From Mariprofundus micogutta (GTDB taxonomy: Bacteria; Pseudomonadota; Zetaproteobacteria; Mariprofundales; Mariprofundaceae), in contig NZ_BDFD01000019.1 in the NCBI RefSeq assembly GCF_001895085.1, forward strand, positions 1 to 52,175: a DNA stretch of 52,175 nucleotides, read 5' to 3'. Every line of letters starts with the position of its first letter. Position 1 is the stretch's first letter. Both the position numbers and the translations under genes were made by a program. The notes below the pieces were generated by a model, which made no database searches, was not told the DNA's origin, and was given only the letters and a program-made list of their open reading frames with translations. Positions 16,815 to 24,973 of the stretch are shown piece by piece.

Positions 16815-17150
16815 CTAGACTTCAACCCGCTCTGGTTTCTCTTCGGGTAAAAACGGGTCAAGCAGATCATCCAGCCACTGCTGCAATTCTTTCATACCCT
16901 TACGCATATCATCGAAATCCTTATCAGAGAGAACACCGTCTTTATTATGGTCCATTGAATCAAATGCAGCGCGCACAGATGGTTCGAGCCTCTTCATGAC
17001 CTCTTCAAAAGTGACTTTCCCATCGCCATTGGCATCAAAATCATCTGATGAACTGTCTTTCGCTATTGCCGGAGTGGCTGCAAGCAGGGCAGCAAGCAAT
17101 AGGGCAGAACACAGTGTTTTGATTGACTTGGGACACTCTATTGTAAACAT
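16815..17150 (-). CDS. Small secreted EF-hand protein (two loops)
   Basis: The 111-residue product has a signal peptide (KTLCSALLLAALLAATPAIA). Two EF-hand loops follow, DANGDGKVTFEE near 39 and DHNKDGVLSDKD near 67, with an acidic tail. It is predicted to be a periplasmic Ca2+ binder of the calerythrin/EF-hand-like class. GGAGGTATACC precedes the start. Its function is not known. Confidence 0.82.
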   Translation of the reverse strand: MFTIECPKSIKTLCSALLLAALLAATPAIAKDSSSDDFDANGDGKVTFEEVMKRLEPSVRAAFDSMDHNKDGVLSDKDFDDMRKGMKELQQWLDDLLDPFLPEEKPERVEV

Positions 17151-17261
17151 GGTATACCTCCAAAGCGATTAAACCCGCCAGAATCAAACACTAATCATGA
17201 TATGATCGGATATTTTGCATAGCTCTGATTACACCACCAGGCATGCAAAAATTCCCCGTCA

Positions 17262-17924
17262 CTATGTTTTACGCAGCAGGGTCAGGCCATCGGCCACTGG
17301 CAGCATCGATAATTCAACGCGATCATCCTGCAGTCGTTTTTCATTAAAAGCCCTGATGGCATTTGTCGCACTGCTCTGGTTATCCGCATAAATCACACTG
17401 CCGCCCCACAGTACATTATCGATCAGGATCAGGCCTCCGCTTTTGACCAGCTGCAGACACTGTTCAAAATAGACCTCATAATTTTCTTTATCCGCATCGA
17501 TAAATGCAAAATCAAAACTGTCATCCTCGCCCGCTGCAATTAACTGATTCAGTGTTTCAGTTGCCGGTGCCAATCTCAGTTTTATTTTATGCGCCAGACC
17601 TGCCTGCCGCCAGAATTGAGTGGCAACACTGGTCCAGGTTGTGGAAATGTCGCAGGTGATCAGTTCACCATCATCGGGTAGTGCTTCTGCCATCCACAGG
17701 CTCGCATAACCGGTATAGGTACCGACCTCAAGTACCCGTCTGGCTCCGGTCAAATGAAGCAACAGCGCCATAAACTGCCCCTGTTCGGGCGCTGAACGCA
17801 TTTCGGACAGAGTCTCATGTTCCGTGGCTTGTCGAAGCTGCTGCAGCACTTCGCTTTCGCGCAGGCTATGTTTCAACAGATACTCATACAGCGGCTCGCT
17901 CAGGCCTATCGATCTATTGGACAT
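17262..17924 (-). CDS. Class I SAM-dependent O-methyltransferase (caffeoyl-CoA OMT-like)
   Basis: This 220-residue protein starts at the ATG after GGGGGAAAAATC. The SAM-binding motif VLEVGTYTGYASLWMAEAL lies near 60-78. FAFIDADKENYEVYF and LILIDNVLWGGSV carry the metal-binding D..D/N residues of the COMT family. Methyl acceptor unknown. An uninterrupted frame fuses it to the ZIP gene upstream, but this appears to be an artefact of a frameshift in that gene, since this start has its own ribosome site and family-normal length. Confidence 0.88.
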   Translation of the reverse strand: MSNRSIGLSEPLYEYLLKHSLRESEVLQQLRQATEHETLSEMRSAPEQGQFMALLLHLTGARRVLEVGTYTGYASLWMAEALPDDGELITCDISTTWTSVATQFWRQAGLAHKIKLRLAPATETLNQLIAAGEDDSFDFAFIDADKENYEVYFEQCLQLVKSGGLILIDNVLWGGSVIYADNQSSATNAIRAFNEKRLQDDRVELSMLPVADGLTLLRKT

Positions 17925-17959
17925 GATTTTTCCCCCAACCTTCAATGTAACCGATCTGA

Positions 17960-18680
17960 TTACCCATGCGTCACGAGCATGGCTGCAAACATCGCCAGAG
18001 TGAATCCAAACACAGCTCCAAGCGGCGGTGCCCAGTGACGTTTCATCCGTGATTGCGGGGCGATATCCTGAAAAAATAATATACAGGATTCCACCGGATG
18101 CAAACAGCATGATGCCACCTGCCACGTCAGGAGCATCGGACAAAAAAACATATCCCGCCATCGCAAAAACCGGACCCAATGGAACCAGCCCCAGCATCAG
18201 ATATAAAACCCGGTCCGCGGAATAGTGCGCGATGCCTCTCAATTCCCGGAAAGTATTGAAACCTTCGGGCAGGTTCTGCAGGCCTATGAACAATGCCAGT
18301 AATGGTGCCATAGGTGAGTTGGCGACCATAATCCCGCCCAGAGCCAGCGATTCCGGCAGATAATCCAACAACATACCGGAAAGTTGGGGGGCTTCACGAC
18401 GCCGCAGTGCCAGCGAGCGCTCAAGTATGAAAAATGTCAGGCCGCCACCTAGCAGAATCGGTATCGCCAGCAGTGAATGCTGCATATAGCTGATTCCCTC
18501 AGGAACCAGCACCAGTGCTACAGCGCCAAGCAATACTCCGCCGCCTAATGCAATAATGAAATGGCGAAACTCTTTTTCCAGCCAGTCAGGGTGAATATGC
18601 TCCCGGCTTGCGATAAAACCACCCAGAGGGATACAGAGTCCTGCAGCAGCGCTCATCCAGATGATATTGAACCACTCCAT
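17960..18680 (-). pseudogene. ZIP-family divalent-metal transporter with a one-base frameshift
   Basis: The frame encodes a ZIP transporter with several membrane helices and metal-site segments LPESLALGG and NLPEGFNTFRELRG. At about 18071-18076 the minus strand reads ATTATTTTTTCAGG, six T. Dropping one T joins GGILYIIF to QDIAPQSRMKRHWAPPLG and a final helix ending MLVTHG, which completes the protein. As sequenced, the frame instead runs on into the O-methyltransferase. It could be a sequencing error, a true pseudogene, or slippage at the T run. It likely carried Zn2+ or Fe2+. Confidence 0.75.
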
Positions 18681-18682
18681 TC

Positions 18683-19186
18683 CTACTCCGCTTGCATTCG
18701 ATCTTCCAGGCCAGTTAGTGCCTGCAAGGCTAATGCTGTCTGCAATTCACTGAATACAGCAATGCCATGCCGCTGCAGTAATCGTGCGGTTACACCCATG
18801 CCTCTGATCTTTTTTTTAGCGAATGTGCCATCGTTGACCCTGTTCACCCCGCACGAAGGACTGCCCTCTTTGAGTATGGCGATTTGAATCTTGTGCCTTA
18901 TACACAAAGCCAGAGCTGCTTCAGCCCCATCGATAAACGCATCACTCACATCATCGCCATTTTCTCTTTCTACATGCTGTTGCCCGCGTAATACAGCCTC
19001 TGCATTACCACCTCTTACTTCAGCTGGCGGGCGTGGTATAGGCAAGCCTCCTGCAACTTCCGGACAGAGTGAAACAATGCGCCCTTCTCGCTGCCACTGC
19101 TCCAGAACACCGCCCTGTCGGCAAGCCTCACCATCGTAGCGGACTTTCTCACCAAGCAGGCAGGCACTGACCAGAATCTTCTGCAT
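18683..19186 (-). CDS. DUF523 (YbbK-like) protein
   Basis: This 167-residue protein has the family's conserved segments: LVSACLLGEKVRYDG near 5-20, LCPEVAGGLPIPRPPAE near 40-56 and KEGSPSCG near 106-113. DUF523 is a cysteine-containing domain often fused to DUF1722 in one polypeptide and found beside photolyase genes. Here it is a separate gene nine bases after the glycosylase-DUF1722 gene and two bases before the ZIP gene, so all are probably co-transcribed. Biochemical function is not established. Confidence 0.88.
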   Translation of the reverse strand: MQKILVSACLLGEKVRYDGEACRQGGVLEQWQREGRIVSLCPEVAGGLPIPRPPAEVRGGNAEAVLRGQQHVERENGDDVSDAFIDGAEAALALCIRHKIQIAILKEGSPSCGVNRVNDGTFAKKKIRGMGVTARLLQRHGIAVFSELQTALALQALTGLEDRMQAE

Positions 19187-19195
19187 AGGATTAAA

Positions 19196-19879
19196 CTAAA
19201 CCCAAAGTGCTAAATCGCAAAGTGCTGTCGAATGTAAGAGATACTGCTTATCTTGCATGACACTTCTGCGCTGTATTTCCTGCAACAACTGTTCCGGATT
19301 ATGCGGCATAGCCTTACCCTGATCGTTAACGTAACCCCACATGTGCAGCAAAGCATTCATCAGACGTCCTGATTGTGGCTTTTGCCTGACTATATCCACA
19401 AGAATCAGGGTCAGTGCGTGCATATCATCACGGAAACAGCCATGTGCAACCTCAGGGCCAATTTCCCGGCAACCCTGCGGGTCAATAGCCATCACAGAAT
19501 ATTTATGCTGCGCCCACAATTGCTGCGTGTTCGCCGGCAATGGAATACGACCACTGCGCTTGTCTGCCTTGTATTTACTGGCCAGAAGCACAAATTGATT
19601 AGCCGGAGCATCAATATATTGCTCAGGCCAGATAATCTCGGTATTCGTTTGCGAAAGATCGGAATGGTGCTGATAACCTCGCAAAAGCATTTCGCTTACC
19701 AACAAACTATGGCGTAATAATAGTGCTGGAATATGCCCAATCCAGCGCACGGTTTCCGGATGTTTTGAATAAGCTTTTTTACCTTGGTCAAGAATATTGA
19801 ACAGACCATGTAGTTCCCTGTGCTCACCAAGTAACTGCTGGCGAGCAAGATAACCGGGGTGTACATCCCATATGCGCAT
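19196..19879 (-). CDS. Pyrimidine-dimer DNA glycosylase (T4 endonuclease V-like) fused to DUF1722
   Basis: The first ~75 residues, MRIWDVHPGYLARQQLLGEHREL onward, match the Pyr_excise family. EHREL at 19-23 corresponds to the EYREL of T4 endonuclease V, so Glu22 takes the place of its catalytic Glu23. Residues ~121-225 match DUF1722 (YbgA): QHKYSVMAIDP near 124-134 and NALLHMWGYV near 175-184. The glycosylase initiates repair of UV cyclobutane dimers; the role of DUF1722 is unknown. It heads the unit with DUF523 downstream. Domain recognition is from memory of motifs. Confidence 0.75.
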   Translation of the reverse strand: MRIWDVHPGYLARQQLLGEHRELHGLFNILDQGKKAYSKHPETVRWIGHIPALLLRHSLLVSEMLLRGYQHHSDLSQTNTEIIWPEQYIDAPANQFVLLASKYKADKRSGRIPLPANTQQLWAQHKYSVMAIDPQGCREIGPEVAHGCFRDDMHALTLILVDIVRQKPQSGRLMNALLHMWGYVNDQGKAMPHNPEQLLQEIQRRSVMQDKQYLLHSTALCDLALWV

Positions 19880-19953
19880 GAGCCTCAGCGTAGTGCATGC
19901 ATGACGTCAGTGAAACTACTATTCACAGACATGCTCAGATAATATCCCGACTT

Positions 19954-20781
19954 ATGAAACGTATTTCGATTACATTGCTGGCATGTTTTTTTCTGCTATC
20001 CGATTCAGCCTATGCAGGTGACGATAAAACCAATCTTCCACAATGGGAGGCTGGTCTTGCTATCGGCGCAGCAAGCCTGCCCCAGTATATGGGCAGCGAT
20101 GAACGTTATGTGTTTGCTGCCCCTTTACCCTATTTTGTTTATCGCGGAGATCGGGTAAAAATGGACAGGGGTGGTCTGCGTGCCGCCATCTTTGATATGG
20201 AACAGTTGAGTCTGGATGTTTCTCTGGGGGCAGGTTTGCCGGTACGCAATTCCAACCGCGCCAGAGCAGGCATGCCCACCTTGAACTTCAATCTGCAAGC
20301 AGGCCCTCGTCTGAATTGGCACGTTTTTGATGACTCAGGCAGTACACTCAAGCTCCGCCTTCCTGTTCGCGGCATTCTCGATACTTCCGGAGCATTTCTC
20401 GGTTGGTTAAGCGAGCCGGATATTCAGCTCCGTTTCAGACCATATTCAGATCTGAAGATTGAACTGACGAGTGGCTTGCTGTTCGCTTCGAAGAAATATC
20501 ATGCCACTTACTATGATGTGGCTCCGATCTATGCGACGGCGACTCGCCCTGCATATCAATCCAAAGCGGGCCTGCATTCTGTATCCGCTTCAGCAAAGCT
20601 GGTTTACCAGTACTCGGATACGATTACTCTATTTTCAGTTGCCCGCTACCGAAATCTGAGCCCCGGCAGTATACGCAACAGCCCTCTGGTCAAAGACCGG
20701 AACTATTTATCCTTCGCAGCCGGAATCGCCTGGAGCCTGTACCAGTCCGAATCCCTCAGCCGGATTTCAGAAGACGATTAA
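19954..20781 (+). CDS. MipA/OmpV-family outer membrane protein
   Basis: This 275-residue protein starts at the ATG giving MKRISITLLACFFLLSDSAYA, a signal peptide. The mature part begins WEAGLAIGAASLPQYMGSDERYVFAAPLPYFVYRGDRVKMDRGG, the hallmark of MipA/OmpV proteins (YRGSD-like loop and PY..YR). Beta-barrel strands follow. MipA acts as a scaffold for peptidoglycan enzymes, while OmpV relatives are porin-like. The tail overlaps the convergent kinase gene by 26 bases. Confidence 0.85.
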   Translation: MKRISITLLACFFLLSDSAYAGDDKTNLPQWEAGLAIGAASLPQYMGSDERYVFAAPLPYFVYRGDRVKMDRGGLRAAIFDMEQLSLDVSLGAGLPVRNSNRARAGMPTLNFNLQAGPRLNWHVFDDSGSTLKLRLPVRGILDTSGAFLGWLSEPDIQLRFRPYSDLKIELTSGLLFASKKYHATYYDVAPIYATATRPAYQSKAGLHSVSASAKLVYQYSDTITLFSVARYRNLSPGSIRNSPLVKDRNYLSFAAGIAWSLYQSESLSRISEDD

Positions 20782-21637
20782 GTGCTGCACTTGTGGGTAA
20801 AGCCTGACGTGCACCGAGTGTTGTGCAGGCCAGTGCACCGGTAGCCGAGGCAAAGCGAAGTAGTTCATACCAGCCCATACCTCGGGCCAGTCCCAGCGCA
20901 AACGCGCCATGAAAAGCATCACCCGCACCTGTGGAGTCAATCGCATCAACATCAAATGCTCTCAACTGCCCTTTTTTCCCATCAGATGCCCAGACAAGAC
21001 CCCGCTCACCCAGCGTAATCACCACATGACCTGAAATGGCAATCAGTTCATCCAAGGCCTTTCCCATATCTTTCGTTTGGCACCATTGACGCGCAAACTT
21101 TTCCGAAGCCACCAGATAATCGACCATGCCGGCAAGTGCTTCTGTGCCTTTATGCAGGGAACCGGCATCCAGCACAGTAGGAATAGCTTGAGCAACCGCC
21201 TGGTGACACAGTTGCACAGACAGCTCCGGCTCATGTCCATCAAACAGCATCACCTTTGGCAATTCAGGCAAGCTGACTGCATCTGCGGCCAGCCACGGCG
21301 TATCACCTTTGAAATTAACCAGAGCACGGCAGCCATCCGGCTTGGCGAGAATTTGAGAAACGGGGGAGGGATCGGAACCTCGAATAAGCAGAGAAGTGTC
21401 AACACCTTCAGCCGAAAACTCAGACATATGCAGATCACCGAACAAGTCATTGCCCAGATATCCACAGAAACCTGCCTTGCCACCTAGTCTGGCCGCACAA
21501 ACAGCCGCATTGGCAGCTGGCCCTCCACCGGAAAGGTTCATGGCATTGGCGAATACTTTCTCATCCGGGCCCGGATGCCTGTCGATTGCCATAGAGACAT
21601 CGTAGCAGGCGTGGCCGATACAGAGCAGATCAAGCAT
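20756..21637 (-). CDS. PfkB-family carbohydrate/nucleoside kinase
   Basis: This 293-residue protein has the ribokinase fold: CIGHACYDV at the start, GGGPAANAAVCAARLG near 37-52 (signature 1) and DSTGAGDAFHGAFALGLA near 235-252 (signature 2, with the catalytic Asp). VITLGERG near 205 precedes the ATP site. The phosphorylated sugar or nucleoside cannot be predicted from sequence. It is 21 bases downstream of trpB on the same strand and is probably co-transcribed. Confidence 0.85.
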   Translation of the reverse strand: MLDLLCIGHACYDVSMAIDRHPGPDEKVFANAMNLSGGGPAANAAVCAARLGGKAGFCGYLGNDLFGDLHMSEFSAEGVDTSLLIRGSDPSPVSQILAKPDGCRALVNFKGDTPWLAADAVSLPELPKVMLFDGHEPELSVQLCHQAVAQAIPTVLDAGSLHKGTEALAGMVDYLVASEKFARQWCQTKDMGKALDELIAISGHVVITLGERGLVWASDGKKGQLRAFDVDAIDSTGAGDAFHGAFALGLARGMGWYELLRFASATGALACTTLGARQALPTSAALNRLLKSG

Positions 21638-21658
21638 GTAGTTTCAGCCGCTGATCAA

Positions 21659-22873
21659 TTACGTTATTCCATACTCCCTGCCATAGTGCTCAACAACAAA
21701 ATCGATGTCCTTGTCACCACGCCCGGAGAGATTAACGAGTATGCTGCCCTTCTCGCCCCCGAGCCCCATCTTCATCGCATACGCTACGGCATGTGCAGAT
21801 TCTACGGCCGGAATGATTCCCTCCTGGCGGGAGAGACTGAAAAAAGCATCGATCGCTTCGCGATCATCCACGCTACTGTAATTCACACGACCGATATCCT
21901 TGAGATAGCTGTGTTGCGGGCCAACAGATGGATAGTCCAGACCACTGGCAACCGAATAGACCTCCATTGGTTCACCCTGCTCATCCTGTAACATATAGGA
22001 TTTGAAGCCATGCATAACACCGGGTTTACCCTTGGTCATCGTTGCCGCATGCTCACCGTCCACCTCAAGACTGCGCCCGGCAGGTTCTACACCGTGCAAC
22101 TGCACACTGCTGTCATCGAGAAATGCCGTGAAAATACCCAGAGCATTAGAACCTCCGCCAACACAAGCGACAACATTGTCCGGCAAGGCACCGGTCATCT
22201 CCTGAAACTGTTCACGGGCTTCATTACCGACAATCGACTGGAAGTCGCGCACCATCATCGGGAACGGGTGCGGGCCAACCACAGAACCAATCGCATAAAA
22301 CTGATTCACGGGATCGTTCATGTAACCTTCAAAAGCAGCATCCACAGCCTCTTTCAATGTTTTCCGGCCATGTGTCGCCGGAATAACGCGGGCGCCCAGT
22401 ATATGCATGCGCACGACATTCGGGTGCTCCTTCTTCATGTCGACCTCGCCCATATAGATGTCACACTCCAGACCTACCAGGGCAGCAGCCGTGGCCAAAG
22501 CCACACCATGCTGACCGGCTCCAGTTTCTGCGATCAGCTTTTTCTTGCCCATTTTCTTCGCCAACAGTGCTTCGCCAAGGCAGTGATTGATCTTATGGGC
22601 TCCCGTATGATTGAGATCTTCACGCTTCAGATAGATATCTGCCCCGCAGGATGCAGAAAGGCTTTCAGCATGAAAGATGGGGCTGGGCCTGCCGACATAG
22701 TGTTTGTAAAGCCTGCCCAGCTCCTCGATGAAACCTGGTTCCTGACGAATTTCCAGATATGAGGCAGTGATATCATCCATGATGACCTGCAAAGGCTCAG
22801 GAATAAAACTGCCGCCGTATTCACCGAAATAACCCTGTGCATCCGGCAACGCACTCGTAAACGTGTTTTTCAT
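21659..22873 (-). CDS. trpB: Tryptophan synthase beta chain
   Basis: This 404-residue protein starts at the ATG after [26 protein letters not shown] opens it. [15 protein letters not shown] carries the PLP lysine, [11 protein letters not shown] the catalytic Glu region, and GGGSNA the phosphate-binding loop. TrpB condenses indole with serine and normally pairs with TrpA. No trpA or other trp gene is nearby, so the gene is uncoupled from a trp operon here. It is an ordinary TrpB1-type sequence in length and motifs. Confidence 0.95.
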   Translation of the reverse strand: MKNTFTSALPDAQGYFGEYGGSFIPEPLQVIMDDITASYLEIRQEPGFIEELGRLYKHYVGRPSPIFHAESLSASCGADIYLKREDLNHTGAHKINHCLGEALLAKKMGKKKLIAETGAGQHGVALATAAALVGLECDIYMGEVDMKKEHPNVVRMHILGARVIPATHGRKTLKEAVDAAFEGYMNDPVNQFYAIGSVVGPHPFPMMVRDFQSIVGNEAREQFQEMTGALPDNVVACVGGGSNALGIFTAFLDDSSVQLHGVEPAGRSLEVDGEHAATMTKGKPGVMHGFKSYMLQDEQGEPMEVYSVASGLDYPSVGPQHSYLKDIGRVNYSSVDDREAIDAFFSLSRQEGIIPAVESAHAVAYAMKMGLGGEKGSILVNLSGRGDKDIDFVVEHYGREYGIT

Positions 22874-23114
22874 CGATCGCCCTCCCTGAGTAAGCTGTGA
22901 ACCTGAGAATATGCCCAACTCATAGTGACACATGCAACAAAATTATGCGCTGGCATCATCATTACGGCCTCCTCAAAAAGATGAGGGGGGAAGTATCATG
23001 CTTAAATCCGGAAGTCTCTTTCCGGCCAAAAAAAAGGTTCATCGCGCATTAGCGGGAACCATGCCTGAAGAAAACTTTTGATCCCTGTTAAATAGATACA
23101 TTCAATAGTTACTA

Positions 23115-23162
23115 CTCTGCTAAAGCAGAGCATTCCCCTTTCTTTAGCGGTAAAGAAAGGGG
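23115..23162. repeat. Two adjacent perfect hairpins
   Basis: CTCTGC, TAAA loop, GCAGAG (23115-23130) is followed four bases later by CCCCTTTCTTTA, GCGG loop, TAAAGAAAGGGG (23135-23162). They border the left end of the MITE-like element and overlap its outer repeat. Confidence 0.85.
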
Positions 23163-23535
23163 TGAAAGAAAGCCGCCCCGGAACCAGCCTGTCCTGCGGA
23201 TTCCCGATCCTGCATATCCAAAACCGGTCACGGCTCCGCCGCTTTATTCCGGTTTTGGACATTTGTCTCGGCAGCCTGCTAGCGGGGGATCCAAACGCTG
23301 AGGTCCAATGTGTGATAGATCTACCAGGATTTTCAACCCCGTTCCAAGATGCGCCGGAGTATTTATTGTTCAATGGGATGAGGCGACAAACAGAAGGTAC
23401 CGTTTGGACGAGCTTTAGCTCGCCCGAAGGGTGAGAGCCATGCAAGGCTCGAATCAAAAAGGTTTCGCCCCATTGAACAATAAATACGCAGGGAGAAGCA
23501 GATTGCCGGGCAGCTTTCTTTGGTTCGTTTCTTTT
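23152..23535. mobile_element. MITE-like non-autonomous repeat with nested inverted repeats
   Basis: The ends form an imperfect terminal inverted repeat of about 30 bases. On the left AAAGAAA, six bases, AAAGAAAGCCGCCCCGG; on the right, read inverted, AAAGAAA, six bases, AAAGAAAGCTGCCCGG. Inside lie TCCAAAACCGG (23217-23227) with its complement at 23249-23259, and GTATTTATTGTTCAATGGG (23359-23377) with its complement at 23469-23487. No transposase is present. The structure suggests a miniature repeat or a structured RNA element; copy number in the genome cannot be judged. Confidence 0.6.
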
Positions 23536-23634
23536 CTGGAAAAGTTGGAACAAACAATCCCGCCATAATAGAAAGAGAGAAACGCCTTCAGTTCTTATTT
23601 ACAAAGACTGTTTCCCGGACTTCCGCGATGAGCC

Positions 23635-23669
23635 AAAAAAAAGGGAGCGACACAAGTCACTCCCTTTTT
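23635..23669 (-). terminator. Rho-independent terminator of the tpiA-secG unit
   Basis: AAAAAGGGAG and CTCCCTTTTT enclose a 12-base loop. On the minus strand the stem is followed by eight T. It lies about 20 bases after the secG stop codon. Confidence 0.9.
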
Positions 23670-23690
23670 CAATGTATTACCAGTAAAGAC

Positions 23691-24080
23691 TTATTCAGCG
23701 CCTGGAAGACCGTCTGCTGCAGGTGCCGGTGCCGCTGGAGTTTCGCTTTTCAGCTTGGATGGGTCAAAACCACCCTGAGCAGGCTGAGCATCCATAGGCT
23801 GTTCAACCGGGATCGTATCCACAATTGAGCGTTCAACCACTGAACCTGTCTGCTGTTGGGAGAAGAAGGCCAGTGTCAGGCTGGTCATCATGAATGCTGC
23901 TGCCAGACCACCGGTCATTTTACCCAGAAATGAGCCGGAACCACGGCTGCCGAACAGTGTCTGTGCACCACCGCCGCCGAAAGAGGCGCCGATATCAGCA
24001 CCCTGGCCACGCTGCACCAACACTGTGCCAATCAGCAGCAGTGCTATAATTACATGAATAATAATCAGAACTGTTGTCAT
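23691..24080 (-). CDS. secG: SecG, subunit of the SecYEG preprotein translocase
   Basis: This 129-residue protein has two transmembrane helices (about 3-22 and 54-73) separated by LVQRGQGADIGASFGGGGAQTLFGSRGSGSFLGKMTGG, the SecG signature. A Pro/Ala-rich tail follows, common in this family. SecG stimulates SecA-driven export. It follows tpiA by 15 bases; the tpiA-secG pair is a common bacterial arrangement. Confidence 0.95.
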   Translation of the reverse strand: MTTVLIIIHVIIALLLIGTVLVQRGQGADIGASFGGGGAQTLFGSRGSGSFLGKMTGGLAAAFMMTSLTLAFFSQQQTGSVVERSIVDTIPVEQPMDAQPAQGGFDPSKLKSETPAAPAPAADGLPGAE

Positions 24081-24095
24081 TTAACTTGTTACCCC

Positions 24096-24845
24096 TTAGC
24101 TCGCGGCTTTCACTGCGGCTTTCACAATATCCATAAACGAGTCGGCTTTCAGACTCGCACCACCTACCAGCGCGCCTTCAACACCAGGACAACCCATCAA
24201 CTCTTCAGCATTACCCGGATTCACACTGCCACCGTAAAGCACACGGCAATCGTGGCCCAGACGGGTAAGCTCTTCATGCACAAATGCATGCGTTTCGGTG
24301 ACCTGTTCAGCTGATGCAGTACGACCTGTACCAATAGCCCAGACAGGTTCATAAGCGACAGTCAGTGGTGCATTCTTTGGTGCACCTTTCAAAACCGCCA
24401 GCTGTTCAGCCAGTACCACATTGGTCACACCTGTTTCGCGCTGCTCCAGCGTTTCACCGATGCAGAGAATAGGCTCAAGGCCATGCAGCCATGCCGTATT
24501 CATCTTGGAACGAATCTGCGCATTGCTTTCACCAATAATACTACGACGCTCGGAATGGCCCAGAATTACATAGTGGCATCCTGCATCACGCAACATCATC
24601 GGACAGATCGAACCGGTAAAAGCACCCTTATCTTCATAATACACATTCTGTGCACCAAGCGTCACGCCCATGCCTGCCAGACGATCCGACATCGGATGCA
24701 GTAATGTAAACGGAGGCATCAGAGCAACCTCAACCTGTTCAGGCGCAGGATTGCTGCCAAATGCATCCATGAAATCATTGGCTTCCTGCAGAAGGCCATT
24801 CATTTTCCAGTTACCCGCAATCAATAGGCGTTTATCGCTACTCAT
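24096..24845 (-). CDS. tpiA: Triosephosphate isomerase
   Basis: This 249-residue TIM barrel has GNWKMNG near residues 11-17 (substrate Asn and Lys), ILGHSERR (catalytic His), AYEPVWAIGTG (catalytic Glu) and the phosphate loops RVLYGGSVNPGN and GALVGGASL. It interconverts dihydroxyacetone phosphate and glyceraldehyde 3-phosphate, serving glycolysis and the Calvin cycle implied by the phosphoribulokinase. It is first in a unit with secG and divergent from rsmA. Confidence 0.97.
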   Translation of the reverse strand: MSSDKRLLIAGNWKMNGLLQEANDFMDAFGSNPAPEQVEVALMPPFTLLHPMSDRLAGMGVTLGAQNVYYEDKGAFTGSICPMMLRDAGCHYVILGHSERRSIIGESNAQIRSKMNTAWLHGLEPILCIGETLEQRETGVTNVVLAEQLAVLKGAPKNAPLTVAYEPVWAIGTGRTASAEQVTETHAFVHEELTRLGHDCRVLYGGSVNPGNAEELMGCPGVEGALVGGASLKADSFMDIVKAAVKAAS

Positions 24846-24973
24846 GTCTGACCTCCGAAAAATTTCAACCTGAGCGGTTTGAAAAGGGACGCGGATTCTA
24901 GGAACAATGCCTTATAAGGCAAGGGAAAATAGGAATACTTATACAGACTCCCCGAATCGGCTACGATTGGCGC

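Larger units (their letters stand above)
22874..23690. other. 817-base gene-free region between trpB and secG
   Basis: The part nearest trpB (22874-23000) should contain the trpB leader and promoter. It includes a CCTCA/TGAGG inverted repeat around 22969-22984, read on the minus strand. Most of the rest is the MITE-like repeat described separately, with the secG terminator at the right edge. A 183-codon open frame (23002-23553, minus) runs through the repeat, but its sequence follows the inverted repeats and it is not accepted as a gene. Confidence 0.6.

Noticed and set aside
17262-18680. A 472-residue ZIP-O-methyltransferase fusion protein
   Set aside because: The true ZIP C-terminus is present in another frame after a T6 run, and the methyltransferase has its own ribosome site and start.
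23002-23553. A 183-codon open frame in the trpB-secG gap
   Set aside because: It follows the inverted repeats of the MITE-like element, has no family resemblance and lacks a ribosome site.
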